Below are positions 50,501-60,887 of a DNA stretch of 64,000 nucleotides, piece by piece (position 1 is the first letter of the stretch; every line of letters starts with the position of its first letter). Source of the stretch: Halocaridina rubra (Eukaryota > Arthropoda > Malacostraca > Decapoda > Atyidae). The DNA lies in the NCBI GenBank assembly GCA_037179515.1, contig JAXCGZ010003804.1, forward strand, positions 1-64,000. Direction: 5' to 3'. A program made the position numbers and the translations under genes. Under the pieces are notes generated by a model. The model did no database searches and was not told where the DNA came from. It worked only from the letters and a program-made list of their open reading frames with translations.

Positions 50501-52697
50501 ATATAAATGCTTTAATACTGGTAAGTTATACCTATGATTCTTTCTCCATACAAAGGATGTTATTGATAGAATCATTTTCCTATAACTCCAAAAACTACAC
50601 ATAAAGAGCTATGTTATATGCTCCTAAAGGAAATAATTTTCGTCTAAAGCGAATAATTAATGAAAACATCTGTCAAATATAATTTTATCCAAAACTTTGA
50701 CAAATTTCGTTTACAAATAAAGAAGTAATGGTGCGAAAAGCATTGTGTAGTACTGCACTCATAATTGTGTGATGCAAAAAAAAAAAAAATTAATTAAATT
50801 TACCCATTTTTTGTCCCAAAAATGCATTAACAATCCACGGGTCAAGCTGCCAGCTACCCCTGGTCAATGTGGAATTAAGTAAATTTCCTTTAAATCCAGT
50901 TCCAATATATGACAATAATCAATACAATCTAAGTTGCAACATGAAAACTGTATAAAGGTAGATAACAAAACTAGAAAATAAAATCTTTAAAGTAATATAT
51001 GTTTCAATTCAGCAAATATTACACAGGCCTAAGTTTAAATAATTAAGTATTTTACTTCCCCAGAGAGAAGGATTTGATATAATAATAAATTTTGAAAAAA
51101 TTTTCATTCTCTGTTATCTTTTTAACATTTAGGAAAACTTCTAAACATTCACAATAACGTACCTACGCTAAAGAAGATCAATATATTCTAAAGTGCTTTG
51201 ATATTTTTACATGTCTTTTCTATGATTTATATACTGTACAAACCCACTGTATATTGTGTAAATAAAGGCATTTTCAGCATCATTTATAGATTTTTCTGGT
51301 TCAAATAAGTCACTCAAACTAGTACAAAGGACACAAAAGAATTTTTTTTAATGTATGGAACAGCGGCTGCCTCTAATCACAGTTCTATACATAATAATAT
51401 ATAATTATTCCAAATTGTTATAATAAATTAATATTGTGTAGTTAGACCCCAAATCATTAACAATTTCTTGAAAAGGGGTAATCAATGTAGCAAAGAAAGG
51501 TTCTTCATATACATTATTATATAATTTACCTTAATATCTGAAAACCATGGAATAAAAAAAAAATAGCAACGAAGTCTACTTGACCAACTTGATGTCGCCA
51601 TTTGACCTAAATAACGTATCTCCATATTCTACAGAATCATCTCTCCTCTGCAATGATACTGATAAAAGTTATCTTAGGTTACCCGCCCTATATGATATGA
51701 TCTGGGTGTAGGGGGATGAGGACATCTAGATGTTAGCAATATCTTTTAAAAATATTTACCCCAAGATAATCGCCTTTCCCGTTCTCCTAAGAGAGGGGAG
51801 GGCCAGTTTCCAGCTATAATGGGGGTGTTAATGTGGCTTACTATTAAATGAGCACAGTATCACAGCCTGATAAGAGTAATCTTACATTTACTTGCTAAGG
51901 CATAGTTTTTTCGTAATAACAGTATACTTCCTGGACACAAAATACCAAGTGTTAAAATATTCTCTAGTATCCACTGTGAATATGGTGTAAAACGTTTCTT
52001 TTATTATTTCCGAATAGCAACTTCACACACAAACGTTCACCTCCATCTGAGAGCAAACTCAAACAGCACAGCACTGCACAGTGCTAAAGAGGAAAGTTAA
52101 GAGTTTTGCAGCTTTTAAACTAGTATGCAAAAAGGGTAGCTCCATGCCCTTATAGGGCCGGGAGTGTACTTAGTCAACTACCCAAGTCCCAGGACAACAC
52201 CTGATGAGGGGTTTCCGGACAAAACTATTTAATAGCTCTTGATCTAATCCTCTAACAATATTTTCAATCATTTATATTGATATTACGGTATAGATACGTG
52301 CTCAAATTAGGCTTGTCTATGGTCACTAAGCTCTGATCCGATGTACTTCTGTTCAATGTCTATTCCAATCTAGTTGGAGGAATTGCAACACCTAATTATT
52401 CATTATTCTTAATATCGCAAACTACGCAACGACGGTACCGTGAATTATATATTTTGAACTAAGAAGAATGGATGATTTTTTCCAATACATATACTGGCAG
52501 ACATATCAAGTCCATATGAGACACTGAATTCTGTGGTACTGTACGATGCCCTTCGGTTAGTTGCGAGACAAAGCCATATGCCTAACGAGAGAGATAGAAA
52601 ACATAAGAACATGCAAGGCCTCACTCCATACCACACTATATTTCCTTGGTCTTGGTAAGGGTTACTCGCAGCAGAAGATACCTGCAACACGAAACAT
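38468..52697 (-). CDS. GPX4: Selenocysteine glutathione peroxidase, GPX4 (PHGPx) type
   Basis: Six exons on the minus strand (52697-52682, 45077-45013, 43458-43385, 42524-42377, 41282-41052, 38503-38468) encode 189 residues. It reduces lipid and other hydroperoxides with thiols. The catalytic site NVASKUGLT has TGA at 42487-42485 (residue 65) where Sec is expected. The other catalytic residues are Gln97 in FPCNQFG and Trp154-Asn155 in KWNFTKF. The oligomerisation loop of GPX1-type enzymes is absent, which points to the monomeric GPX4 class. Residues 1-27 form a hydrophobic leader without acidic residues, so a signal peptide or mitochondrial presequence is possible. All junctions are GT/AG with matching phases. 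A conceptual translation treating TGA as stop would split the gene. Exon 1 is the least certain part. Confidence 0.93.
38562..38632. repeat. Short dispersed repeat, copy in peroxidase last intron
   Basis: ATTCATAAAATTCACTTTAT, GACATTCCTTGCAAAGTATC and CAAATTTTTTTTTCC parallel the copy at 36030-36115 in the neighbouring eIF3f intron. Confidence 0.5.
39520..40689 (+). mobile_element. Tigger/pogo transposon relic in a GPX4 intron
   Basis: TA-flanked termini (CAATCAGCCCTCTATTTAATGG at the left, reverse complement CACTCGACTCTTGATTTAAC at the right). Inside, an N-terminal CENP-B/psq-like helix-turn-helix remnant reads [20 protein letters not shown] near 39960-40040. A C-terminal remnant [20 protein letters not shown] is at about 40180-40245. 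The catalytic DDE region is deleted. Confidence 0.65.
41052..41282 (-). CDS. GPX4: GPX4 exon 5
   Basis: Acceptor catttcag, donor ATT|GTGAGT. 77 codons: [58 protein letters not shown] and [14 protein letters not shown]. The open frame continues into the intron beyond 41052 but is not GPx there. Confidence 0.95.
41400..41599 (+). mobile_element. tRNA-derived SINE (family I), copy 2 with perfect 18-bp TSD
   Basis: Head CCGTGGCTCAAGCGGTAGCG (A box) and GGTCGAGGGTTTGCG (B box), then the family body ending GTGATGTAAAACCGAAACAA. Flanked by identical GGTGTTTGCCATTAAGGG at 41382-41399 and 41600-41617. Antisense within GPX4 intron 4. Confidence 0.92.
42153..42348 (+). mobile_element. tRNA-derived SINE (family I), copy 3
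   Basis: The same head (GTCACCGTGGCTAAAGCGGT) and body to GTAAAACCGGAACAA. Preceded by a (GAT/AAT)n run at 42105-42152 and followed by AATAAT-like sequence. Same GPX4 intron as copy 2. Confidence 0.9.
42377..42524 (-). CDS. GPX4: GPX4 exon 4 with selenocysteine codon
   Basis: Acceptor tttttgtcag, donor CAG|GTATGT. Encodes [13 protein letters not shown] (U = TGA at 42487-42485), [20 protein letters not shown] and [16 protein letters not shown]. The reading frame on both sides of the TGA is the GPx frame, so the TGA is recoded rather than a mutation. The exon is hidden from stop-to-stop ORF searches. Confidence 0.95.
42525..45012. other. GPX4 introns 2-3, otherwise empty
   Basis: Apart from exon 3 (43385-43458) this AT-rich stretch has no gene, SINE or terminal repeat that I can support. 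Confidence 0.5.
43385..43458 (-). CDS. GPX4: GPX4 exon 3
   Basis: Acceptor tttttcag, donor ATAG|GTGAGC. Encodes [20 protein letters not shown] and MEKY plus two bases of Arg, the conserved N-terminal strand of the thioredoxin-like fold. Confidence 0.95.
45013..45077 (-). CDS. GPX4: GPX4 exon 2 (hydrophobic leader)
   Basis: Acceptor cctttttcag, donor ATG|GTGAGT. Encodes [20 protein letters not shown] and VM. Its final ATG could serve as an alternative start giving a cytosolic form that begins [14 protein letters not shown], by analogy with alternative starts of vertebrate GPX4. Confidence 0.75.
45554..46060 (+). mobile_element. pogo-type MITE, copy 1 (interrupted by SINE II)
   Basis: Starts CAGACACTCCCCAAATTATG and ends GTAGGGGAGCGAGCTCCTG, both next to TA. 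Imperfect terminal inverted repeats rich in GTTTGTAAGT / ACTTACAAAC. Without the SINE at 45722-45902 its length is about 325 bp, matching the second copy. Confidence 0.7.
45722..45902 (-). mobile_element. tRNA-like SINE (family II)
   Basis: On the minus strand a head TGGCTAGTACAGTGGTAACG (A box) and a B-box-like GATCGGTTCCCGTCC, then a body ending in AATAAAGTATTATTATT. Unrelated to family I. Inserted inside the MITE at 45554-46060. A duplicated AATAATAATACTTTAT lies at its 3' side. Confidence 0.65.
46205..46525 (-). mobile_element. pogo-type MITE, copy 2 (inverted)
   Basis: CAGAAGCTCCCCTACTTACA at the left and AAGTTGGGAGTGTCTG at the right. About 321 bp, related to copy 1 but in the opposite orientation 145 bases away, so the two copies form a large inverted repeat. 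Confidence 0.7.
46530..48254. other. GPX4 intron 1 part, no gene recognised
   Basis: AT-rich. Open frames are short and without domains. Confidence 0.5.
48255..49410 (+). pseudogene. Tigger/pogo transposase pseudogene
   Basis: Pieces in several frames read as one decayed DDE transposase: [20 protein letters not shown], then [20 protein letters not shown] (helix-turn-helix region), a segment with FVASTGWFK and [27 protein letters not shown] (first catalytic Asp block) and [20 protein letters not shown], with [14 protein letters not shown] after it. The order is that of Tigger transposases. Many stops and frameshifts; it lies in GPX4 intron 1. Confidence 0.8.
49411..52681. other. GPX4 intron 1 remainder
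   Basis: AT-rich. A mariner-like start (CAGGGTGCTACCCAAAAGTG at 49487) has no second terminus that I could identify. A GC-richer patch at 52130-52240 is unassigned. No gene recognised. Confidence 0.45.
52682..52697 (-). CDS. GPX4: GPX4 exon 1 (start codon exon)
   Basis: ATGTTTCGTGTTGCAG followed by donor GTATCT. It encodes MFRVA plus one base that completes Ala with exon 2. It is chosen because exon 2 has no in-frame ATG before its last codon and the phase matches. The distance to exon 2 is 7.6 kb, so it needs transcript support. Confidence 0.55.
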
Positions 52698-52888
52698 TTC
52701 TTGAGGTTTTCCTCAGGTCAATGCGGCTCTGCCAGAGCAAGATGAAAACAGTCTTTCTCCTACCTTTGTCGATCGCTGACTGAAAACTTGAAAGTGTTGC
52801 CAGGTGGGTTGGTCTGAAATTCCCCAGACAACAGGATAAAATTTTCCCCAAACCTTCAAAAATTTCCCATTACCATAAATTTATGTTA
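52698..52888 (-). promoter_or_regulatory. Presumed GPX4 5' UTR and proximal promoter
   Basis: The 190 bases upstream of the proposed GPX4 start codon, bounded by a palindromic MITE. GC content is higher than the surroundings, and no clear TATA box is seen. Inference from position only. Confidence 0.3.
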
Positions 52889-53103
52889 AGGGGGGTGTAC
52901 ACGGTCAAACGGTTCGTCGAACGCGGTTCGGCAGACAAGTGTTTGAAGTGATGTTCGAACGTGTGAACGGGGTATTTGGTTGTCGAACACGTTCGACAAA
53001 CGTGTTCGACAACCAAATACCCCGTTCACACGTTCGGACATCACTTCAAACACTTGTCTGTCGAACCGCGTTCGACGAACCGTTTGACCGTGTTAACCCC
53101 CCT
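52889..53103. mobile_element. 215-bp palindromic MITE (PIF/Harbinger-like)
   Basis: Two 105-base arms (52889-52993 and 52999-53103) are about 96% complementary around a 5-base loop. Termini are AGGGGGGTGTACACGGTCAA / reverse complement AGGGGGGTTAACACGGTCAA. Flanking 3-bp direct repeats TTA (52886-52888 and 53104-53106) match the TWA target preference of PIF/Harbinger. Arms are rich in TTCGA/TCGAA motifs. No coding capacity. Confidence 0.85.
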
Positions 53104-53265
53104 TTAATCAAATAATGGAATAATAAATTCTTCATAAATATAGACCTTCTGTACAGAGCCCTATAAAATAAAGTACAGCGTAATTGTCACCAAAGAGCTG
53201 GTTTACTCATTACCTTTTATTCGTCTTCAATTATATTCCTATTATTTATTCTGTTTTTTATTTAC

Positions 53266-53502
<237 letters not shown>

Positions 53503-53599
53503 CCTTTTTGCAAGAGCATTATTGACCCGGAAACTTCGACAGGTTTTATCCCTCAAATAACGTTAAGAATGCAACACACTAATGTTTTGGTGGACAATC

Positions 53600-54300
53600 T
53601 ATTCCTTACCTTTGTCTTCATATAATTTACTGTAGAGAAAATTCTTAATGCCAAAGCACTGGAATGGGGAAGACGGAGCATGCAAGATGTAAACAGAGAT
53701 AAGAGGAGACTTGGCGTTGCCACCTCCGGATTTAATTTCTCTTATATTTTGCCTACATGTTTCTACATCAACATTGGAAGGAACATCTAAGTCGGTATTT
53801 CTTAGTACTCTCCATTCTCCATCTAGCTCATATAACTGATTAGGCTCAATTATACCAGGAAATAGACTAACCAAAGGTACAATGGAAGGAATACTTTATA
53901 ATAGAACCAGGATCTATTACATGCATCTGCTTGAGGATGGGCTCTGAAAAGGAAATCTGATGGAGATTTGGGTAACACAATTATGAAGTTCAGACAACGA
54001 TTCGGCCTTGACAAACCATAGGTGCTATTTGCTATTGCATCTGCCACTTTGGCCCTAAATAGAGAGGGACAAAGTTTCTGGGATCTTTATACTAAACACT
54101 TTTTTTTTTTTTAAATAACTCTCCTACATATTGTTGAGGCTGCTTCATACACTGAATGGATCTGAGGTTTTTCTGACTGCATCTTTTTTTTTTTTTTACG
54201 GTCATTAAAAAGAGGCAGTATAAATTCTATGAACTGTAAATACAACTTATTGACAGGATCATTCAGCTTTTCCAAAATATTTTCACCTGCCAAGACTCTA
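53600..54300 (-). pseudogene. hAT-like transposase relic
   Basis: Minus-strand frames in order: AGENILEKLNDPVNKLYLQF (with IEFILPLFNDRKKKK next), SEKPQIHSVYEAASTICRRV, then after degenerate sequence SLFPGIIEPNQLYELDGEWR and VLRNTDLDVP with FQCFG near the end. This resembles the C-terminal region of hAT-type transposases found as uncharacterised proteins in invertebrates. It is broken by stops and a poly(A/T) run at 54187-54198. Confidence 0.5.
53949..54033. repeat. 85-bp duplicated segment, copy 1
   Basis: AAGGAAATCTGATGGAGATT ... GGTGCTATTTGCT, repeated at 54942-55026 with two base differences. It lies within the hAT-like relic. Confidence 0.9.
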
Positions 54301-54309
54301 TCAATTAAA

Positions 54310-54940
54310 ACTGAATGTGTAAAATAAAAGTTTTAAAGCATGTATGGCTGTGTGACGGATTAATAATTCGTCACACAGTCATCATTCGGAATGATTTTAT
54401 GGACAAGTAACTGGGGTATCATGACGAAGATTCGTACTCATACACAGTACCATTATTGGACATGTTCTTTTCTTGTGACAACATGAAGTCCTCGTGCTGC
54501 ATGATATAACTGTGTGGGACATTTCATCAGGCTATGATATTTATAGAAATATTCTGTTTGGTAGATATTAATTTTGGTGAATGTAATCAAAATATAGGAA
54601 TTTCAAATCAATAGCAAAAATTCCTCATTTCTCCATCAGTAACCCAAATTCCCCAATTCCGGGGAAAATTTTCCATGATTGGTAACAATGTCGAAGAAAA
54701 GTAAAAACAGCAGCACTGTGTTGTAGAGATGCTGCTATTAACCTCACAGTTGCTTCGTACGTTTAAGCCCCGCCCATTCTTCTTCATGTTTGCAGTTTCA
54801 AATCCGAGATGGCAGTAGCAGTAGTATTAATTGTTATTTCTTTCCTCTTCTCATTTATATCTTAAAAAAATCTATTACATCCCTCTTTCTTAAATACACA
54901 AATAGACAAAACATTCCCGAATAGCGCATTCAGATATTAT
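54310..54940. other. Unassigned sequence between duplicated segments
   Basis: Contains a short perfect-looking hairpin at 54347-54381 (GCTGTGTGACGGATT / AATTCGTCACACAGTC). No gene recognised. Confidence 0.4.
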
Positions 54941-54941
54941 T

Positions 54942-55026
54942 AAGGAAATCTGATGGAGATTTGGGTAACACAATTAGGAAGTTCAGACAATGATTCGGCC
55001 TTGACAAACCATAGGTGCTATTTGCT
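54942..55026. repeat. 85-bp duplicated segment, copy 2
   Basis: The same 85 bases as 53949-54033. It ends exactly where the truncated 3' end of LINE A6 begins. Confidence 0.9.
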
Positions 55027-57527
55027 TGAGATAGCATTAACTACCTCCTCACTTAGCCAATTCCAATTATCAACTACTCTTACACTGAAAAAGTATTTCC
55101 TTACATCCTGCAAAGAAGTTTTCTTATGAAGCTTCAAACTATGACCTCTAGTTCTAGAGCCAGCCACATCAAAATATCGATCCCTATCCACTCTATCATA
55201 ACCATGAAGGAATTTAAAGACTGTCACCATATCCCCCCTCAATCTTCTAGCTTCCAGTGATGGTAAGTCTAATTACCTCAGCCTCTCATCATAACTGAGA
55301 TTGCGTATTTCTGGCACCAGTTTCGTGGCATGTCTTTCAACTTTTTCAAGCTTAGCTATGTGCTTTTTCTAGTGTGGATTCCAAAAGGGGGCTGCATATT
55401 CGAGTTTTGGCCTCACATAGGTTACATAAATATTTCTGAACATTTCCTTGTCCATGTGCCTGAAGGCTACCCTTACAATTGATAAGAATGCATATGTTGC
55501 CCTTACTATGCCATTTATATGTATTCCTGGAGACAAATCTGCCAGTATGTTTACTCCTAGATCTCTCTCATTTTCTGTCTCTTGAAGTTGTACTCCAGCC
55601 ACCGAGTAGTCAAGCTTGGGCCTTTTTGCACTTGTACCCATTCTCATTACCTTACATTTTGAAGTATTGAATTTCATTAGCCACTTTTCTGACCACTCAT
55701 GTAGACTATTTAGATCCTCCTGAAGTTCTCTACCATTGTTCTCGTATTTTACTTTCTTCACAATCTTTGCATCATCTGCAAACATATTCATGAATTAATT
55801 TACAGACTCTGGTAGGTCATTTATATATACAAGGAACAAAAGTGGCCCTAAAACTGAGCCCTGTGGAACTCCACTACTAACTCTTCTCCATTCAGACACT
55901 GAGTGTCTTACTCTAACCCTCTGTTCCCTTCCTTCTAAGTAAGTTTTTATCCATTCCAAGACATTTCCACCTATTCTAGCCATTGCTTGCAGCTTCCTAA
56001 TAAGTCTCCCATGCATAACAGTGTCAAACGCTTTCTGGAAGTCTAGGAATATGCAATCTGCCCAGCCCTCTCTTTCCTGTAAGATTCGGCTTACATCATC
56101 ATAAAATTCTAATAAGAATGTTACTGTTGATCTACCTTCTCTGAAGCCATGTTGCCTCACTGACAAAAAGTTGAAGGATTCCAAGTGAAGAGAGATATGT
56201 TTCCTTAGTAGTTTCTCCATAACTTTGCAAACTATGCTTGTCAAGGACTCTGGTCTATAGATCAGAGCTATATCCCTCCTTCCCTTTTTGAAGCTAGGTA
56301 TCACATTTGCTTGTTTCCAGCATCTTGGAATCTCCCCTGACTCCAGTGACTTTTTAAACATGATACTTAGTGCCACTGATATTGAGTTTGCGCATTTTTT
56401 AAGTACATGAGGGGATAGGTCATCAGGACCTGTAGCTTTATGAACATCTAAATCCATCAGCGCTTTGCATACCTCTGTGGCTGTAAGGTTGATGTTCTCT
56501 AATGCCAGCCATTGAGCTTCTATTTCTGCAATCTGAGGGGGTGGGGTATTTTCTACTGTATATACTGACTGAAACTCCTTGTTCAATTCTTTGCAGATCT
56601 CTTCATCCGTCTCAGTGATGCTTCCATCCGCTCTCTTTAGCCTTAAAACCTGTTCTTTTACCTTCAGTTTTCCTCTGATAAAGCTGTGGAAAAGCTTGGG
56701 ATTTTCTTTAGCCTTCCTGGTGATGTTCCTCTCATAGTCTCTCTCTGCCTCTCTCCTTTTACTTAGGTAGTCATTTCTTGCTCTTTTGTAGGTTTGCCAG
56801 GCATTTATGTTTTTTCTTCTCCTATACCTTTTCCAGCATTTGTCTCTCCACTCCTTAGCTCGTTTACACTCATTATCGAACCATTTCTCTCTGGCATGAA
56901 TTACACCTACTTTGGTGACAGGTATGCAGCAATCTACAATCTTCCCATATTTCCCACAAAAGATGTCATACATTTCTTGTACAGATTTGTTGTAAAATAA
57001 TGTTCTCCAGTCAATAACTGCAAAAAGCTCATTCATATTGATGTAATGTCCTTTCGGATAGTTAATCCTCATGTCCTCAGTGCCTCTACTCTCAGGCAGA
57101 ATATTTTCAATGATATGCTCCATCAACAACACACAGTGGTCACTCTTTCCAATTGGTGGTTCATACTCAATTTTTTCAATATCCAACACATTATCTGTGA
57201 ATACTAGATCAAGTAGTGATGGCTCATCCCCACCCCTGGCCCTCGTTGGTTCCACTACATGTTGGTGTAGGATATTCCCTTGTACGCAATCTAGGAATCT
57301 TGCCCCGAATGAGTCCTCACCACTGTGTGGGTCAAGATTTATCCAATGTATCTCTTTATGATTAAAATCTCCCATAATCAAAATCCTACATTTTTTCTCC
57401 CGTGCCATGTTAACAACTGAGTTTATGACTTCAATAGTACCTACATGACTTTCCTCATAAACTTCAAGCCTATTCAGGTTCCTTGGTGGGTTATATGCAA
57501 CAGTTATTATAATGCTCTCTGGCCCAG

Positions 57528-57530
<3 letters not shown>
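55027..57530 (-). mobile_element. LINE family A, copy A6 (3' end missing)
   Basis: Endonuclease-RT ORF2 in minus orientation, 57408-55795 then 55791-55369 and 55242-55018. The endonuclease keeps MGDFNHKEIHW and SDHCVLLME. The RT keeps [12 protein letters not shown] and MFADDAKIV. Nonsense changes include VNSFMN to VN-stop-FMN at 55795-55797 and a stop after WNPH near 55369. Unusually, the final codons and 3' UTR are missing. The 5' side is truncated in a TA tract. Confidence 0.88.

Positions 57531-57531
<1 letters not shown>

Positions 57532-57610
<79 letters not shown>
57532..57610. repeat. (TA)n tract
   Basis: About 79 bases of TA between the 5' truncation of LINE A6 and a SINE. Confidence 0.97.
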
Positions 57611-58054
<444 letters not shown>

Positions 58055-58056
58055 TA

Positions 58057-58984
58057 AGGGTAACTTTTGTTCCTTGTGTATGTAAATGACCTACCAGAGT
58101 CTGTAAATTCATTCAGGAATAAGTTTGCAGATGATGCAAAGATTGTGAAGAAAGTAAGAGGTGAAAACAAAGGTAGAAAGCTTCATGAAGAGCTAAATAG
58201 TCTACATGAGTGGTCAGAAAAGTGGCTAATGACATTCAATACTTTTAAATGTAAGGTAATGAGAATGGGTACAAGTGCAAGAAGACCCAAGCTTGACTAC
58301 TCAATGGCAGGAGTAGAACTTAAAAGACAGAGAATAAGAGAAATCCAGGAGTAAACATACTGGCCGATTTGTCTCCAGAAATGTATATAAATGGCAAAGT
58401 AAGGGCAGCAAATGCTTTCTTAGCAAATGTAAATGTAGTCATTTGTCACATGGACATGGAAATGTTTAGAAATATTTATGTAACCTATGTGATGGCCAAA
58501 GCTTGACCATGCAGCCCCCTTTTGGAATTTACACTTGGAAACACATAATTAAGCTGGAAAAAGTTAAAAGAAAACTGGTGCCAGAAGTTTGCAAACTCAG
58601 TTATGAGGAGAGGCTGAGGGAATTAGATATATCATCACTCGATGCTAGAAGAATGAGGGGAATATGGTGACGAATTTTAAATACCTTCGTGGTTATGACA
58701 AAGTGGATAGGGATCGATATTTTGATATGGCTGGCACTAGAACTAGAGGTCATAGCTTGAAGCTTGATAAGAAAACTTTTTGAAGGATGTAAGTAAGTAC
58801 TTTTTTTTTTTTAGTGTAAAAGTAGTTGATAAATGGAATTTGCTAAGTGAGGAGGTAGTTAATGCTAACTCAATCCATAATATTAAGGACAAGTGTGATA
58901 AGTATGACTGAGTACAAAAAAATGGAACAGAATTGGAGACGGGGAGTTATGAGCATGGGGCTCATTCCCGTAAGCACAATTAGG

Positions 58985-58990
<6 letters not shown>
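58057..58990 (+). mobile_element. LINE family A, copy A7 (plus strand)
   Basis: 5'-truncated and more diverged: [41 protein letters not shown], then broken frames to the family C-terminus. The 3' UTR ends GTAAGCACAATTAGGTAAT, followed directly by (TA)n. It is the only family A copy on the plus strand. Confidence 0.85.

Positions 58991-59064
<74 letters not shown>
58989..59064. repeat. (TA)n tract
   Basis: About 76 bases of TA starting at the terminal motif of LINE A7. Confidence 0.97.
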
Positions 59065-59067
<3 letters not shown>

Positions 59068-59101
59068 AGGCAACATCCGATTATGTTTTTAATAAATATA
59101 A

Positions 59102-59222
<121 letters not shown>

Positions 59223-59660
59223 TTGTGACTTTCAGAGTACAACTTCAACCTCACTGTCGCTGCAAAGGAAACTCTGGTGTTAACACCAATCAATTGCAGA
59301 AATCTGATAAAAAAAAAAAGGACATAATTATATAACTGATCCCCAACTGAACGAGCACAATATTTCAATAGTTTCTAGACCCAGTCAAGCTGAATGAGAA
59401 AAATACTGAAAAATCTATTCAGTGTTCAGGAAAGAAATATATATTTAGGCTATCATCGCTAGAGTAAAAAATTGAGTGTGACGTATTATCATCTCCATTA
59501 AAAGGAAAGTGGGAAATTGCAAAGGCAGTCACATCTAAAAAGAAAAATGAAATGTATGAGTCATCTTTTTCTGAATATCTGGTAAATAATTTACAGAATT
59601 ATACTCGAATACCTCTCTTGATTATAAGACTGAAAATGTTAGAGATGATATAATGACTGA
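59223..59660. other. Unassigned sequence between microsatellites
   Basis: AT-rich, no gene or repeat recognised. Confidence 0.5.
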
Positions 59661-59665
59661 TCAAC

Positions 59666-59666
<1 letters not shown>

Positions 59667-59749
<83 letters not shown>
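59667..59749. repeat. (ATT)n microsatellite
   Basis: About 83 bases of perfect trinucleotide repeat immediately before SINE copy 5. Confidence 0.97.
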
Positions 59750-59946
59750 GCAGTTACCGTGGCTCAAGCGGTAGCGTCCGCGACATTGAGGCGTCAGGTC
59801 GAGGGTTCGCGCCCCGACACGGTCTGAGGTTAACAAGGGCATGCACTCAGGGTAACGATTACAAAAGCCAAAACAAGTCCTTCGCAAAAAGGCAACCGTC
59901 CTAGCCCTCGGTAGAAAAGGGGGCCCGTGACGTAAAACCGGAACAA
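59750..59946 (+). mobile_element. tRNA-derived SINE (family I), copy 5
   Basis: Head TACCGTGGCTCAAGCGGTAG (A box), GGTCGAGGGTTCGCGCCCCG (B box), body to GACGTAAAACCGGAACAA. Sandwiched between two (ATT)n tracts in the same register of strand. Confidence 0.92.
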
Positions 59947-59948
59947 AT

Positions 59949-59963
59949 TATTATTTTTATTAC

Positions 59964-60045
<82 letters not shown>

Positions 60046-60052
60046 TCTATTG
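59949..60052. repeat. (TTA)n microsatellite
   Basis: About 100 bases of trinucleotide repeat directly after the SINE tail. Confidence 0.97.
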
Positions 60053-60690
60053 ATATTACTTGTATATTAGCACAATCTTTACAGAAGACATGTATAAAGG
60101 CTGCATGAAAGTGGATGTTATCGTCCGTACATTAGCAGAAGACCTAGCAAGAGGGTCAGCCCCTCTCTTTTTATCTCTCTTTTTTCCACTGTCGTGTTCT
60201 TCCCTCCAAATCCTTCCCATTCTATTTCCCTCTTCTCTAATGATGACATCTTAAATAAGGCTAAGAGAGTTCACTCGAAGCCGTCACCAATCCTCCCCCC
60301 ATCCTATCCCAATTATTAGTTCAGTTCAGCAGAAGACAAGCCAAAATGATAGTAAAGACATATTCAGAAGACTTATGATATAAGTCTTTTAATCGTATAT
60401 GTTTTCATGTTTACATTCATAGACTTGCTTACACGTTCCTATCACCTAATTTCCCTTCGTTCCCGGTAATCTCCTAGGGCTAAATGCATGCACGCGGCGC
60501 CATCAACTCTCCCTCCTTCACAGCTATCCGATCCAATCTTTTCTCTTCCTCCACATTTTTATGGCATCTGACCAACAACAAAAAAAAAAGAAAAAAAAAG
60601 GAGACTACTAACCCTGTTAAGAATGTTTTGAAGGATTTCATTATATTTACAAATAAGACCTGATTTCTATTCCAGATCACTTATATATGG
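60053..60690. other. Unassigned sequence
   Basis: T/C-rich around 60150-60240, where it resembles the reverse complement of 20035-20130 (shared GCCCCTCTCTTTTT core). An A-rich run lies at 60579-60600. No gene recognised. Confidence 0.45.
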
Positions 60691-60887
60691 GTCCACCATG
60701 GCCCATCCACCCCTGGGTGGCACAGCATCAAAGAATAGCCCCAACGTATTCCCTGCGTGTCGTAAGAGGCGACTAAAAGTGGACGGGGGCAAGGGGACTG
60801 GGAATTCCCCACTTGTATTAACCTCACGCGTGACTTCAAAGAAGAAGGGGAGTAGAGGGGAGACTAACTTCTCCCCAAACTCTAGTT

